Assembly (NCBI GenBank): GCA_004794785.1
Contig: SJOL01004185.1
Span: forward strand, 169,498-233,497
DNA length: 64,000 bases
From: Opisthorchis felineus
Lineage: Eukaryota; Platyhelminthes; Trematoda; Opisthorchiida; Opisthorchiidae
Direction: 5' to 3'
A model generated the notes under the pieces. It searched no databases and was not told where the DNA came from. It saw nothing but the letters and a program-made list of their open reading frames with translations. Shown here piece by piece: positions 26,841 through 39,348 of this stretch. Positions within the stretch are counted from its first letter, which is position 1. Every line of letters starts with the position of its first letter. A program made the translations under genes and the position numbers.

Positions 26841-28251
26841 GTATTTACAGAAGACAGATCCCGGCTTGGCGCATTTAACATATGGCCCACCAACTGTGGT
26901 GTATACTGCCGGGGGACTCCTCCACTGCCCAACAGCTTACTCATTGTGAACTCACTACTTCGTGTTAATCTGCGCCGGAAAAGAAGACCAATGCATGCAA
27001 AAAATGCATTAGAAGTTTGATATAAGTAGAACCAAACAGAAAAACTGCAAAGAAGAAAATGACGAAAAGATAGTTCATGAGATGAGAAAAAAATAGTTAT
27101 TAGAAGAAAGGAAGTCGTGATAAAAAATCTGGCAATGACTGAAAATGGTCGTGAAATACCCTTTAAAGGAAGCGGTCTGGACATAACCGAAGTCCCTTAC
27201 ACAAAACCCAGTTGATAAATTTCATTCCCGGTAAACAAGATCTTTGTTCAAGCTCCAAAAATGCGTGCTTCATATCATGCAACTCTGAAAAAGAAAGAAT
27301 AAGTAGGATTAATAAAAAACAGGTATCAAAAAAGGCTGAAACAAAGCGCTTAGAAATATTGGTAGTTCGGATGCGTCTATTGATTGTTAGTCATTCGCCG
27401 ATGCGGACTGATGATGTCCCCTGGTTTGGTGACCAAACGTTTGCAAACTAATAACCACGATCAGTGAACAGATCAACACCCACTTGATAGACACTGCGCT
27501 TAATTGGTCCGATACCTCAGTAGAGGGGGAAACCAGATCTCGGGTAGGGGAAATCACTAATATCGGTTAGTCAGGGATAAGTTCGTTTGTTTAGATATGA
27601 TGTGAAACGTGCACCGGGAGAGTAGTTGTAACATGCTTATTTTGCGTGCTAGACGACCGGAGTTCAAACCTAAACACGGTCAGAAATATGGACTGTCGAT
27701 GAGCCTCAATGAAGTCGATACCTGAGTTCACAGCTGCTCTCCTGGTGTGAAGTAACCCGAATAATCAAACCAGGACCGAGAGGTGATTAGAAAACAGAGT
27801 AGTGTGTGCACAGGATCGTTTTCAGTGAGAAGGGTCACCTACTACGCACCATAAAAATCGTTCTGTTCATACTTAGATAAGTGAAACCATAAATCTGAGC
27901 TTGATTTATTCCAACCAGACTCCATTGCTACGCATGAATTGTTGAGTCGATCTGATCAATGCCGGATATACTACTTGTACTGCATCCCCATGACCAGACG
28001 GAGCCGACCCATCCGTCCGCGTTCACTCAGCAAATGATGGTCAGACCGGCTATTGCTTTGTTTGCTGAGGTGTGCCAGTTGGTTTCTTACGTTTCATCAC
28101 CGGTGTGTTGCGGGTAGGTGCGGACTGACTATGTGCGTGCATGTGTTGACATGGGGTCTGCCATTCGTGAGTATTCTCATTTTTTTTACCTTAAAACTGG
28201 TCACCAACCCGCACCGAGTGAAAAAATGTCGTTCTGATCACGTGACGATAC
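26841..28251. other. Unassigned region between SINE and coiled-coil gene
   Basis: No exon was recognised. A family D repeat occupies 27420-27540, and a tRNA-like segment near 27625-27690 (AGTTGTAACATGC followed by CCGGAGTTCAAACC) may be an old SINE-B head. Further 3' exons of the - strand gene could be hidden here. Confidence 0.35.
27420..27540 (+). repeat. Family D copy
   Basis: CAAACGTTTGCAAACTAATAACC, GTGAACAGATCAACACCCAC and TTAATTGGTCCGATACC line up with 19180-19300. Confidence 0.55.
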
Positions 28252-28415
28252 CTTGACGGCCTTGCTAACCCAGTACAATGTATATTCTGCCTCCGATATG
28301 GAAGAAAATTTTAGTAACCCCGTGAGCAACTCAACCACCGACGTATTCTGCCTTGTACTTAAAAAAAGTGACGATAACGCATTTTGTTTATATTTCCCAG
28401 CGAATTTGAAAGGCA
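28252..28415 (-). CDS. Coiled-coil gene, exon with possible Ras-association-like segment
   Basis: On the - strand an acceptor (GACTCTTTTAG, 28416) opens 164 nt that end at AAG|GTATCG (28252). The two leading bases complete a codon left by the exon at 28552-28665. The reading FKFAGKYKQNALSSLFLS, NTSVVELLTGLLKFSS, then YTLYWVSK resembles the beta-beta-alpha start of ubiquitin-like RA domains (a YKxxxLS strand, a V-V-LL helix, then a YxLY strand). That is a weak, eye-level likeness. The rest of the domain would lie in a downstream exon I did not find. RA domains bind activated Ras-family GTPases. If the likeness fails, this is still a plausible exon by phase and borders. Confidence 0.4.
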
Positions 28416-28551
28416 CTAAAAGAGTCACATTAGGTCCGATATGAAGCATACGAGAAAACGGCAGATTTGCTATCCGTTACCATCAAGTCAAACCTACTGA
28501 CCATCCGAGGAACTGAGAAACAGTGAGAAAAGAGAGAGAAAGGTAACTTAC

Positions 28552-28665
28552 CATCGCGTGTTTTCTTTAATTGCTTTTCCAACAGAGCATTTCGTGCTTT
28601 TAATTCCTTGCAGTTGAGTTTCACAGTACCCGAACGGTGATCATTCAACTTGGCTGAGGAAACCG
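28552..28665 (-). CDS. Coiled-coil gene, exon
   Basis: A textbook exon: acceptor GTGTTTCCTTTGCAG, donor CGATG|GTAAGT, 114 nt, phase 1 at both ends. It encodes VSSAKLNDHRSGTVKLNC followed by KELKARNALLEKQLKKTRD, whose Leu, Ala and Lys/Glu spacing is that of a coiled coil. Its first two bases join the single base left by the exon at 28879-29001 to make an Ala codon. Confidence 0.7.
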
Positions 28666-28878
28666 CTGCAAAGGAAACACAATTTTAACATCAAAATAAT
28701 CCTCAGGGAATAATGACAGGTTTATTTCAATAAAACTAGCTTTTGTGCATACCGGCAATCCATGAGGTTCTTGGTCATTCACGAGATCAAAGCACAAAAC
28801 TAAACAAAATTCAGCTGGGAAGAAGCACGTCTACATAAGGATCCCATTTAAAGGTAATTCGGTTGATAAACCAGTTAC

Positions 28879-29001
28879 CAGAAGGCTTAGAAATTCCGTT
28901 GATACGACATACATGGCCGCTAATCTGTGTTTGAGTTCCAGTTCCAGCTTCACTATCAGGTTCCGTTTGAAGGACAAATTGCCACGTTCTACCACCACCT
29001 T
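28879..29001 (-). CDS. Coiled-coil gene, linker exon
   Basis: Acceptor ATTACACACAG, donor TTCTG|GTAACT, 123 nt, phase 1 at both ends. It encodes GGGRTWQFVLQTEPDSEAG followed by TGTQTQISGHVCRINGISKPS, a polar non-helical linker with a short possible beta segment. A different frame of the same bases looks helical, but only this frame fits the phase of both neighbouring exons. Confidence 0.5.
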
Positions 29002-32000
29002 CTGTGTGTAATGATTTGTACGATTTTGCCAAGCTTCATACGTTGGTCGTACGACAAGGCGTTTGTCGGACAGAATATGAGAACACAATCCAGCGTCTCT
29101 GAGTAATGGCTGGAAGAAACCGGGCTCAAGTACAATTGTGTCACATCTGACCGAAACCCGTCATGTTATCAACAAAGGGCATGCCTTCGATGTTATATAC
29201 CAGATACCTCTGAACCGATCACGACCGGTACGATTCAGACTATTATCGGTCGCAGAAGCGATTGGAATCCGACTACATGACGCACAACTTTGTGTCCTCT
29301 GATCTTGAGCTGACTTTCGAAAAATCCGGTCCCACAAGCTTGGTTGACGTCACTCATTTGATTCCATGACCCATTGATCTGTGTGCCTCTCATTCAATCC
29401 CCTCACTCTTCTTTTTCTTTCATTAAGGAATATGCACCCGCGATTTACAGATAAACTGCATGGAATTTCTAGTGTTGTAAAAAATTGTGGCGCATTAGCC
29501 AGCAGGACCAATCAATGAAATAAGCTTTGTTCGCTACATTAGTTCTTCTCATGGCTTTCACGGGTATTCTCCATCACTTAAGAGTATTTGAGGAATGTGT
29601 ATCAAAATAGTTAGTTAGTTGCTTCTGGAAACCAACACTCCCAGCTAGTACAAGATAATGCATTTTGCGGTGACCTGCTCAAGTTACTCGGCCATCGGTT
29701 AGCATTGGGGATAAGAAATGACGTTCGTATGCCGAACTACTCACCCCATGGTTCCTAGCTCTCTCGCTGCCGAAAGGTATACGTCTAACACAGGCTCCGC
29801 TGAGGAGTCCTAAAGTGGGAGCAGAGTTATGATAAAAGTGAAGTTTCATGGCAGACATCAAAATCCGTTACCCTGGGTAACTGAGGTCGATCCTCAGCTG
29901 TGACTGGTACACTGTACTTTCAGATTCGTCTCAATATGTCCATGGCTGACTGGCATGCGAAGCAGTGGAAGTTTCAAAGACTTAAAACGGCCAAATGATG
30001 GAGTGACACAAAATGAACTCTCAACCAGATTGATCGCATCGGTGAATGGTGGATAGGTAAAAAGGATACACTTTTTCGGAGAATCAAAGAAAAGGGGTAA
30101 AAATGAGAGGAGACCACTATTGGGGAGGATCCAAAACACCTAGATAGATGATCAACCAATACTACCCTGACGATAGAGGTTTAGAGTGATAAAACTGTCT
30201 TTTGCGATTTGAGTTGTTCTGATGCCGCTGGGCAGTGTGACGCATTGGGGCTAATGGTGGTTAGAATGTGGATCCTTGCCTTGTGTCTGAAACTCGCAAT
30301 CGAAAGGAAAACATTCGCGACACCTAGGTTTGCTCTGACTTATGTGATTTATGTGTCTGAGGGGGAACTCAGTGTTTCCACTGAGTCTGCGCTCTGCTAA
30401 TTTGAGGCAATCATTTCGGTTGCCCGAATGACCTTCGATTTGTATTTGCAGACTGAACTCTGAACACGTGCACTTGTTTTGAGTGTCATATGAGTCATGT
30501 ATCTTGCGACCTCATCGGAAGAGGGAATGTTCATAGGCGTGAAGTAAATCGAAATGAATGCATATGAACATGAACAGGCATGCCGTTTTCCATCATTTTT
30601 TCCGGTAGATGCAGTGTTTCTCCCATCCCAGAATAAAAATCCTCTAAAGGCACCACTTTGTACAGTTCCTCAAGAGGGACCAGAATATTTCGGCAATCCC
30701 AGTTCTACTACTCCCCGACAGGAAACGTGAAGTGTGTTTCGTACTTCCACAAAACGTGGAAGTTGTGTAAAGCGCTCCTCCACTCTCCCGCACAGTTATC
30801 GTGTTTTATGGTTCAGGTAGTCCGGTGACAGTGATGGACTACCAGCAGCGTCCTGATCACCGAAAGGGAATGCGTATTAGCTGGAGGGAAAGTACTAATC
30901 CAGTAGACTGGAACAAGGAGGCATAGAATTTGACTTTCTTTAACCGAATACCTTCAAACGGAACAAAACAGAATAGAGGTTTCTTTTCTACGGTGACGGA
31001 GTGGCTTTTGAGTGTGGCCACTATAAGTGCTGAACTAAACCTACCTTGTTAGTCATTTGCTTGTGACTGAAGTCCACTCTGAGAACAGATTTCTTTTAGC
31101 ATATCAGTAGGCCACCGTGCATCAAATGGAAAAGTCTACTAAGGGCTAATTAGGCTAAAAAGATCAGTCCAACTTCAGCGTTGAACCTGCGTGACTGGAG
31201 AGCTACTACTCAGAAACCGTTTGTATTTATGTAACTGGTGTCCGTACAGACCAATCGATTGAGGCATAAGACGTTTCGGTGCTCCGAATCACCGATTATT
31301 CCCTATTTATAAAACAGGACCCTCACATCTGCAGTGATTTCGCGTGAGGCCGAACAAACACCGCGCAAATAGGCACCTTTGCAAAGGCACATAGGAATAA
31401 CAGGCAGCAACACTGGTCTTGCTGCATGAAAACTTGGTAATCCTAGAAAACACCGGGCTAGCGCAGTTCGTTGCATGCATTAGAAAACATGAGTTTGCAA
31501 ATCAACTCGTTGCGAATTCGCTGATTTCATCCTGGATCAGCTATCTCAAATAATAAGGAGAAGATAAAAATGGGATACGCACGACGAGGTAGTTAAACGA
31601 AGAAGTCTGTCTTTTGAATGTTTGTACTATGGGGGAGAGTGGAGAACATGTTGGTAAAAGGGTAACAGTGATAAGTCTCATAAGTATCCTGCTCCGTTTA
31701 CGAGCCACTGTTTCACTGCTCCCCTTGTATTCAAAAGTGAGCAATACATACAGCGGTTTGGCTATTAACCCAAACTCCTTAAGAAGACCACACGCTAGTT
31801 AGTTTACTTAATGGATAATGTATGTTATGGTTCCATCACGCAGTGTGACAGGAACCGCTGGACGTTAGGCGTAGACAAAATAATCTGAGATTTTAATATA
31901 AAATTCACTCATTTTGTGTATTTGGAAAGATCAGTTACAGCATACCAGAATATGAGTCCTATCAAAACTACGTACGATGGACACTAAGGTCTGTGACAAG

Positions 32001-32084
32001 ATCACGGAGCACAATTGCACTGACATGACCGCGAGTATTGTACAATTAAGCTATCGAGCGCTGGATCAAGCGGAGCTACTACCA

Positions 32085-32310
32085 GATTTTCGGTTGAGAT
32101 TTCGTCCTGTAGGCGAAGCCAACCTATTCTGAAAAGTCTAGAAGGACTGTACAGCTGTTTCATCCTTATTGGGAACCATCAGCAGTGCGCACCTCACGAA
32201 ACTCAAAGGAGTCTCGGACAAGTGGCCCCCCAGACAGTGGTTTGAACACTTAGCAGTTCCGCCACGAGCCGCTGAGCAGTAGTGTGATTAATTCGCACTT
32301 AGATAGGATA
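32085..32310 (+). repeat. Family C copy
   Basis: TTGAGATTTCGTCCTGTAGG, GACTGTACAGCTGTTTCATCC, TTATTGGGAACC and GTGCGCACCTCACGAAACTC match 4436-4680, including the later GTTTGAACACTT segment and the TGTGATTAATTCGCACTTAG end. Confidence 0.65.
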
Positions 32311-32429
32311 TGACGCCAGTCATCCTTCAGTCACGGAAATCACATCACTTGGTCATGCATTGACTCGAATGACGACTTCTCAGGAGGTTTCACTCGTCTT
32401 GTGAAATTACTCTTCCTCTGAGCCACTTA

Positions 32430-32650
32430 TAGACTGATGTGAGGATGAAGAGATTTGGTAATTTTCATTCGTCCTGTGAGTGAAGCCAATCTATGCTGTT
32501 GCTGGTTCGAAACCTTCTTGGGTTTCGTGAGATAAGCAATACTGATGATTTCAAACAAGAATGAAACAGCCGTACAGTGCTTTTCGGCTTTTCAGCATAG
32601 ACTGGTTTCACTTGCAGCACGCAATCTCAGTTGAAAATTGCTAAATCTCC
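32430..32650. repeat. Two family C fragments head to head
   Basis: The left part (TCGTCCTGTGAGTGAAGCCA) is in + orientation. The right part (ATGAAACAGCCGTACAGTGC, CTTTTCAGCATAGACTGG) is inverted. Together they form an imperfect foldback with a unique centre. Confidence 0.55.
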
Positions 32651-32807
32651 TCACACTAAAATCAACTGAGCATTCAACAAACTAACATCCAATGTTAAAT
32701 TAACCACTTGAATCTAAATCCCCAGGACTATGGAAGACAAAATCCATACCGGGAAGCTGATACGGAGGCGAACTAAGAAGAATGACTATGGTGTTACGGC
32801 AACTTAC

Positions 32808-32903
32808 TGTCCATCAATTTCATTCGCTCAGTCTGTAGCTCCAGAATAGTTTCTCGAGCTTGCGTTTCACGACTTGCCTGTCGTTCCAACTGAATTTGGA
32901 GGT
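32808..32903 (-). CDS. Coiled-coil gene, exon
   Basis: Acceptor GCTCTTTATTAAG, donor GGACA|GTAAGT, 96 nt, phase 1 at both ends. It encodes LQIQLERQASRETQARET followed by ILELQTERMKLMD, a regular heptad pattern. A purely random open segment would rarely combine good splice sites, phase and heptads. Confidence 0.7.
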
Positions 32904-33717
32904 CTTAATAAAGAGCACATAATTAGGGCCAATAGGTGGCAAGAAGTGCAAAACCAAGCTGATAAAAGCGAGAGTAGTATAGTCCCTAGAACAGATACCC
33001 TTTACAGCAACAGCCATGAATTCGATTACAAGGTAGGTGGGGTCACGGATACCTGTGGGTATATTACTGTGCAATCATGACTTACGGAAAACATACGGTC
33101 AGAGAGAACTAATATCCTATACTTAATGCAGCAGCCAATTCGGCGGACAAAGGAAGTATTTCATCAATCTAAGACCTACTCTTTCGAAGGACCTCCATGG
33201 GAGAGGGCTACCGCGCAACGTTTGACCTCCTTCTTAGGAGCGACAAATACAGGAAAAGAAAGCCAATCTGGAGCATTCTGATCAAGAGTACTTACATCTC
33301 ACGCAGGTCACATGGCACCTATCCATCGACAGGTTCGATGGATACTGGCAAGCTAGTACCCATATGAAGTATCGAGCTGAGACAACTGTAGTGCATAAAA
33401 CTGGCTCTCTTTATGTGCGAAGCTGTTGCCTGATCTAGTGTAAAGGTACGAGAACTACTACTGTGAAAACAGAAGACAGTCGAAGTCGCAGCCTTCACAA
33501 TTGCGATGTCATCAATAACCACCTCGCATTCATGAACCTGACGAAACCTAACAGTATAAACGAGTACAAACTTATAACAAATGTGCACTTATCTGAGTCT
33601 GTAAAACAGCTATACACCTGAGCTCATGTGCCTATGAATAACTGTCTAATCACTGTCTTTAAAAATATGGAAACAGCTCAATATGAGCATAAGAGGAGGC
33701 ATTTCGTGTGTACTCAC

Positions 33718-33813
33718 CGTTAAGGAGTTGATGTCGTTCTTTTTGAAGATCAAGTATCAGAGCTCGAGACTTTGAATCCTGTTCAGCGTGTTTTTCGTAC
33801 TCCTGACGAAGCT
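33718..33813 (-). CDS. Coiled-coil gene, exon
   Basis: Acceptor TTTCTGACTGTAG, donor TAACG|GTGAGT, again 96 nt and phase 1 at both ends, the same size as the exon at 32808-32903. It encodes LRQEYEKHAEQDSKSRAL followed by ILDLQKERHQLLN, strongly helical. Joining it to 32808-32903 makes an Asp codon at the junction and keeps the frame open. Confidence 0.75.
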
Positions 33814-33969
33814 CTACAGTCAGAAATGAATGAAAATGGATAGCGAATGTGGGAGGGACGAAAAAGTGGACACATGTTGCTGAGTTTGATTAAACAAACC
33901 AACCGTAGGAACGAGATGAGCCGACTGGGAGACTGACGAAAAGGACATTAAGCAGACTTTCAGGAATCT

Positions 33970-34143
33970 CCAAAAGCTCTCCTACAAACAACGTTGACAG
34001 AGAAGGATGCCCACTCTCCCAATATTGTTTAGTTTGAGATTGGTAGGATGCTGAGATAAGCATTTGAGCATTTTCGAGATCATCGGTGATCTCGGTCATC
34101 GATCCGTCTCGCCAGCGGCAAACCATACCCTGAGATGACCAAA
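33970..34143 (-). CDS. Coiled-coil gene, possible exon, 3' border not fixed
   Basis: An acceptor (ACTTTTTTTAG, 34144) with a two-base lead-in fits the phase left by the exon at 36947-37004. The reading is WSSQGMVCRWRDGSMTEIT followed by DDLENAQMLISASYQSQTKQ. It stays open to 33890, but I cannot choose a donor with confidence, so the given 3' end is only approximate. It could be an alternative exon. Confidence 0.35.
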
Positions 34144-35134
34144 CTAAAAAAAGTAAAGCATCCAACTTTAGAACCCTTTAATGCAAAATCTCAAGCAACT
34201 CGGGAGAAGCACGAATGCTAAGGTGCTAGCAGTTTTCCAGATTCTAGACAGCAGCCATCGAAAATCCAGTAGATTCGAGTCACGAACATTTCACCTGTAG
34301 CTCCATATGAGCAGCCAGTAAGCCTAGATTGATTGGTCTGGACTGATTGCTCTGGAGAGCAGAGAGCAAAGTTGGAGATGGCTCAGTGTAATCAGCGGTT
34401 AAGTCATCCTTCAAAAGTAACGAGGATGATGTTCTAATGCAGACTTCTACCTCTGACCGCAGTAAGTCCTAATCACTGGAGTAAACGGGGTTGTGTCCCA
34501 ACTAGCCCTTTCATTGTCACTTCACTTACATATATCGGCCGTAACTACGAGCACGTAATGAGAATTAGCCGCTCAATCCACGGATGGACCTGGACTCTTT
34601 ACTGAAGCACCAGAGAATTATCGTTTCGGTGCGAGGAGGGTCAACATTTCTGAAATGCCGCGTCAACAAAACGATAGACTACGTAGTCACCATAACCGAG
34701 GGTCGAAAGGTGGGTAACAAAATCGTAAAGGCCCCCCAAACAATTCGTCTCACTAGACCGATTCAGTTGAATTTCCTAAGGCTTCGGAAACGAAAACTCG
34801 CCAATTCATCTGCTTTGCTTTCCGGTCTCTAGAAATGAATGTGTGGTGGATTGTACAGAATCACTCCACGGTGTGCAGTCACAGCAAGTGAAACGTAGGT
34901 GATGCTAAGATAGGCCAAAAGAACAGTTCATATTGCCGACCGGAAACGAGAAACCCACAGGAAAGGAAAACAAATACCATTGTCCAGTGAAACACCACAA
35001 TATGGGTGGACGAAAACCGGACGATACTAACGTTGACGTCATACTTCATCCTGGTAGACCACATTAAGTTACAGCTGTTTCACTCACATTCACGTCACTC
35101 TTGTTTGAACAGTCCACCCCCTGCCATGCTGCAA

Positions 35135-35310
35135 TTATTCTGGTGAGTCCACATCAAAGGGTGGAAGCACTGGACTCCAGTTTCGCTCTTATTAGGGCTC
35201 AGCAGCAGTGTACATCCTTGTTTGTACCGGAGTTTGAACTCCGGACATCTGACATGCGAGGTGAGCGTGTTACCACTAATCTATCAGCGCAAGCTGGACG
35301 AACCTGAATT
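35135..35310 (-). repeat. SINE-B copy
   Basis: The - strand head TAGTGGTAACACGCTCACC, CGCATGTCAGATG, CCGGAGTTCAAACTCCGG has an A-box and a B-box at tRNA spacing. The body (ACTGCTGCTGAGCCC, GGACTCACCAGAATAAT) matches 15040-15230 and, at the far end, 11530-11560. Confidence 0.7.
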
Positions 35311-36946
35311 ATCATGTCTGAACGGGAGAATGTGCTCACGCTTGAGCTGTTTGTTGTCCGCCTTGACTAACATCACTAATATAAGTGTATCTTAATACTT
35401 TCAATTTAAGAGAAGCAGTGGAATCATGACACCGGTTGGGGCCCATCAGCTCTGTTGGAAAACGGACTGCGGTGGACGAAATTGCAAGTAGCCAATTTTG
35501 GCAAATCGTGAAGACGTGGGACGATAGTGCCTAAGGATTTAATGAATTTGCTCGGCTATATAATTGACATTAGACATTTCCATAGGGACTGTTTTGCCCA
35601 TAGAAGAGTAGAATCCGGAGTAGTTGATGTGGTTATTATTGAGCTGTCAATACCACGGTGCTGAGATGACTGCCAAAAGCCACATAGCTTAGCTCAAGTC
35701 TGTGAAGGTCTCAGGTTGTGTTTCACCCACGTTTTCAAGCCACCGTGCAAATATGGAGTGAAATTGATCCGATCGTTATAGGAAAACCCGACATAAGCGC
35801 AAGAGACGAAGGGGCAAGCAACATTGTTCACATGTCTGAGACTGAAGCGTGCATCAATAGTTATTGCACTCAACTGCGCTGACAGCTGCATAATTTCTGA
35901 ATGGGTAACCGAAGTAACATTGACATATTTCGCTCGGCAGGGTACTGTGCCTACAGCTAGTAGTATGCAACAGCAATCACAATCTCTGAATCAAAACAAA
36001 ACTTTCATAATCCAACGGTCCAGGAGTAGCAGTTAGTGAAAGCGGTAATAAGACTGACAACATCTGCACTGCGTCATCGTGGATAGCATGATATTAGTGT
36101 TCAGTACTGATGTTTCGATAACGTACAACATACGCACTGAGTACACATGCATCAAAGTACAAGTTGCCGGTCCATGACACCACTCTGATCATCTACCCAC
36201 TCACTCACAAATGTCCCGCAAGCTACGGCAGTCGAACAAACAAGCACGTGTCGAAAGAATTGCTGAGGACAGCTGTAATGCATGTGACAGGCGCGATCGC
36301 ATCTTGTCTGATCGACAGAGGTAACCACACCAATCACCCGATGCGGCCGAAATGATCTAAAGCTGTTCGGGGAAGTACACTAGCAACAGCGAAGGTTATC
36401 GTCTGTGTGTGCGTACCTAGAAACATCACGTAAAAGCCCTTATCCTGTCCTGGCCGACCAATCACCGTAAATAATCAACTATGATTGAGGGATCTGGATA
36501 ACTCACGTTTTGTCACAGTTCAAGGCAACAAACTGTTTGTTATGCAAGTAGTTGAGCCGTGTATTCAACCTAATGATGTCTGCCCCTCGAGACTTCTTTG
36601 TAACTCGTGGTCAGCAAGGGTTTGAAATAACAAAAACACGCTTAAACGACTTCACAGTTTACCGTCTATGTATGAAAACATAGAACCAAATGGAAATGAT
36701 GCCACTGTTGGACAACTCGCAAAACATACACCTCAGCTTATTTGGGCCACCACAAGCCTGGCCTTTCCTGAAGTAGAAATGACGTATCTGGAAGAACTGA
36801 CGGTTACAATAGCCTCTCAGCCACAGCTAATTTTGTGTGGCAGCGTTGTATTTGGTTGTACTTTAACATAGATGGTAATTTTATTGTATGATTTGTGGAT
36901 AAATGATAAAAGAAGACCAATAGATCACACAGCATCAACGACTTAC

Positions 36947-37004
36947 CTGTTTCGCGTTGCAAACGCATACGAGCAAGTTCCCCTTCCAAAAGTGATATCT
37001 GTTG
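36947..37004 (-). CDS. Coiled-coil gene, exon
   Basis: Acceptor TTTATCTATTCAG, donor AACAG|GTAAGT, 58 nt, entering in phase 0 and leaving in phase 1, which fits the exon at 33718-33813. It encodes QQISLLEGELARMRLQRET, a clear heptad segment. The exon before it must end in phase 0 and was not found, so one exon is probably missing from this model. Confidence 0.6.
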
Positions 37005-37954
37005 CTGAATAGATAAATTGAAGAGACACATCAGAGTGCTGATAGAGTTAAGGTGGTAGGTCTTTATAGCTGCTAACCACCTCATTAATCTCAAGATGAC
37101 CAAGACGAGTTTAAGATTCCAGGGCACAGCATGAATTGTGACCACTGTGAAAAACCGGCTGTGCAGCGCCACGCAGGGTCTCTTTATCCAACTCAGTCAC
37201 GTGACATGGCCGACGAAACCTTTGTAGATTTAGTACCCCTCGTTTATTGCAGGAAAAACACCTGAGCTGTGGCCCAAAATTGTGCGCACATCATATCTTA
37301 CATACCGGTGCCTAGAAAATGAACGTAGCGAAAAGTCCTCATGGATGACCTTGAAAGAACATGATCCAGAAGACAAAATGTGCACGCATATGTTTGTTTT
37401 CCGAGGGCGAACAAGCAGAGATGAGCAATATAAAAGAATGGACAGAGGAAATGAAGGACGGCTCACCGATTGTCGAAAGGTTGTGTAGAGAAGGGCTAAA
37501 AATGGTGTTGAGGTCAAATAATTTAAATGATACAGACCTACCTATTACTAATCCAAATAGACAGACGACGCCCAGCAGAAGTTTCCCTAAAAAGGGGAAG
37601 GAACATAAAGGAGAATGTAGAATGAGGTCACAATAAAGCTGACCTCGTCCCGGATCAGACAACGCAAAAGCCCAGTCAGCTCTACGAGAGCAGTTCGTCA
37701 CGAGAGGATTGTATCGATTTAAGATGGCCCATAGGCTAAGTACTGTGTTTGACAGTCAAGTCAAAATACTGTGGTTTCTACGGGAAGCACTGAAGATTGA
37801 CTGTCTACGTAGGAAAAACATCCATACCTATTCATATCTATCCGTATGCTTCCTGAGGGATAATGATGCTCTCATAAATGACAGCTCTCGATTTGCCGTA
37901 TAGATTAGCCCCACCTCCACACACAGGTAAACTACGGCAAATATGAACGAATGG

Positions 37955-38215
37955 ACCCCTTAAGTATGTTTGCGCCTTAGCCACTGAGCTATCTCTAGCT
38001 TTCAAGCATTTAACATTATGGTAAAATGACCCGTCACGGGTTCCGTGACACTCTTGTGGTGCACAACTGCCGTGCAACCTGAAAGAAACACGAGGGCTGG
38101 GATACTGAAAGATTGTGCAGGTTACTAGACACAAGCAGCTAAAGAGCCAAGGTTCGAACCGCAGAACCTCCTGACAACAGCTTTACGTCTTAACTTCTGA
38201 GCAACTTCGTGTTCA
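37955..38215 (-). repeat. SINE-A fragments, two adjacent pieces
   Basis: 37961-38005 on the - strand reads AGAGATAGCTCAGTGGCTAA, an A-box head. 38055-38207 holds a second copy with a B-box (CGGTTCGAACCTTGG) and a body ending in a GTTGCACGGCAG-like stretch. Both are degraded. Confidence 0.6.
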
Positions 38216-38940
38216 TGACTGGTATGTTTCTACTGACTCACAATTTTCGATCTACCGGCGAAAAAAACGACTGAGCTTCACTTGAAAGGTTCTCATCTCT
38301 ACGTATCATGTAACCTAAATAAATAAAGTCAACTGAGAGAAGATTTCGAGTAGACCTTTCAAGTTGACATCAATCGACAGAATTCTCAGACAACGAAGCA
38401 GTTGACTACCAACTTTCAGGAGAATACAGGTGGTAACAGTTTCCGGCCGGTACTTGTACAAATTACGGACCCTGCTGGATGATAATACAAACGAAACCGA
38501 GATAAGGTTGTATTCTGCACACCTTGGCGAAGAAAACGATGCCAAAACACAGTTTCAGGACTTAGAAAGTGCATTTTTGGACCATCCAAAAGTCCAAATA
38601 GGACGTAGAGATAGTTTACTCAGGTATCCTCCACATTTTATGAATGACAATAACAAGGTGAATAGAGGCATACAAAGGTACTTTTTCCAGAAATCGTCCT
38701 CTGTTTAGTAAGTTCTACCTCTCAACAAAATAAGTTGGCTCCTAGTAGTCTGGAAGGCTTTGAAGATCAGAATTATATCCCAGTTTTGAGCAGTTCCGTA
38801 TTACAACACCATGTGTCGAAAAATTAGCCTTTGTGGGAAAATATGACCATAGACAAACCGAGAGACAAGCAATACCTAAATATCGAAACAGTTTAGATAT
38901 CCGCGAAACTTGTCCGTAGCAGGCACTTATGAGCACATAC

Positions 38941-39093
38941 CATGTGAGCCACGAATAACAGTGATCACCGGAAGAGCTTGTGGTTCATGCGGCTCGCTCA
39001 ACGAGAGCTGCTTGCCGGGCCGTTTCCGCGTCCGTCGATACGGTAGCTTTGCACGCTCCGTTCTAAGTGGGGCACGCAGAACAAGGGCGTTGT
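38941..39093 (-). CDS. Coiled-coil gene, basic linker exon (predicted)
   Basis: Acceptor GTGTAACTACCCAG, donor CACATG|GTATGT, 153 nt, phase 1 at both ends. It encodes NALVLRAPLRTERAKLPYRR followed by TRKRPGKQLSLSEPHEPQ, a basic then Ser/Pro-rich stretch that is notably more GC-rich than its surroundings. The basic cluster could be a nuclear or membrane targeting patch. Linkage to the gene is inferred from strand and exon style. It does not join directly in frame to the next exon I called. Confidence 0.45.
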
Positions 39094-39276
39094 CTGGGTA
39101 GTTACACCTGTTTGGAGACGTACAGATATAGACAACGAACTCAGTGAATGAACAGTCGCCCGTTTGTGCTGGATCATACAGTGGAACCAGGAATAAAGCT
39201 CTACTACAAAATGTTGTTCCTATCAGAAAACTGGACAGCGTTCAATTGATTAACAAGGCATTCGGGTTCGCTAGAC

Positions 39277-39348
39277 CTGGTCAGTGGCAAGCAGTTAACA
39301 TTGACGCCCACGTCGGAAGTTCGAATATCCGAACTCTGAGTTTGATCC
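39277..39348 (-). CDS. Coiled-coil gene, possible exon, donor uncertain
   Basis: An acceptor (GCTGTTTTTTAG) followed by one lead-in base fits the phase left by the exon at 40087-40273. It encodes DQTQSSDIRTSDVGVNVNC. The donor I chose (CCAG|GTCTAG) is weak, and the frame is open further to about 39204. Confidence 0.35.

Larger units (their letters stand above)
29002..32807 (-). other. Intron of the coiled-coil gene
   Basis: Lies between the predicted exons at 32808-32903 and 28879-29001. It contains family C copies at 32085-32310 and 32430-32650. No further exon was recognised. Confidence 0.45.

Noticed and set aside
33319..33588. Possible extra exon of the coiled-coil gene (reading AHKESQFYALQLSQLDTSYG in one frame)
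   Set aside because: Helical in one frame, but no donor and acceptor pair gives phases that fit the neighbouring exons.
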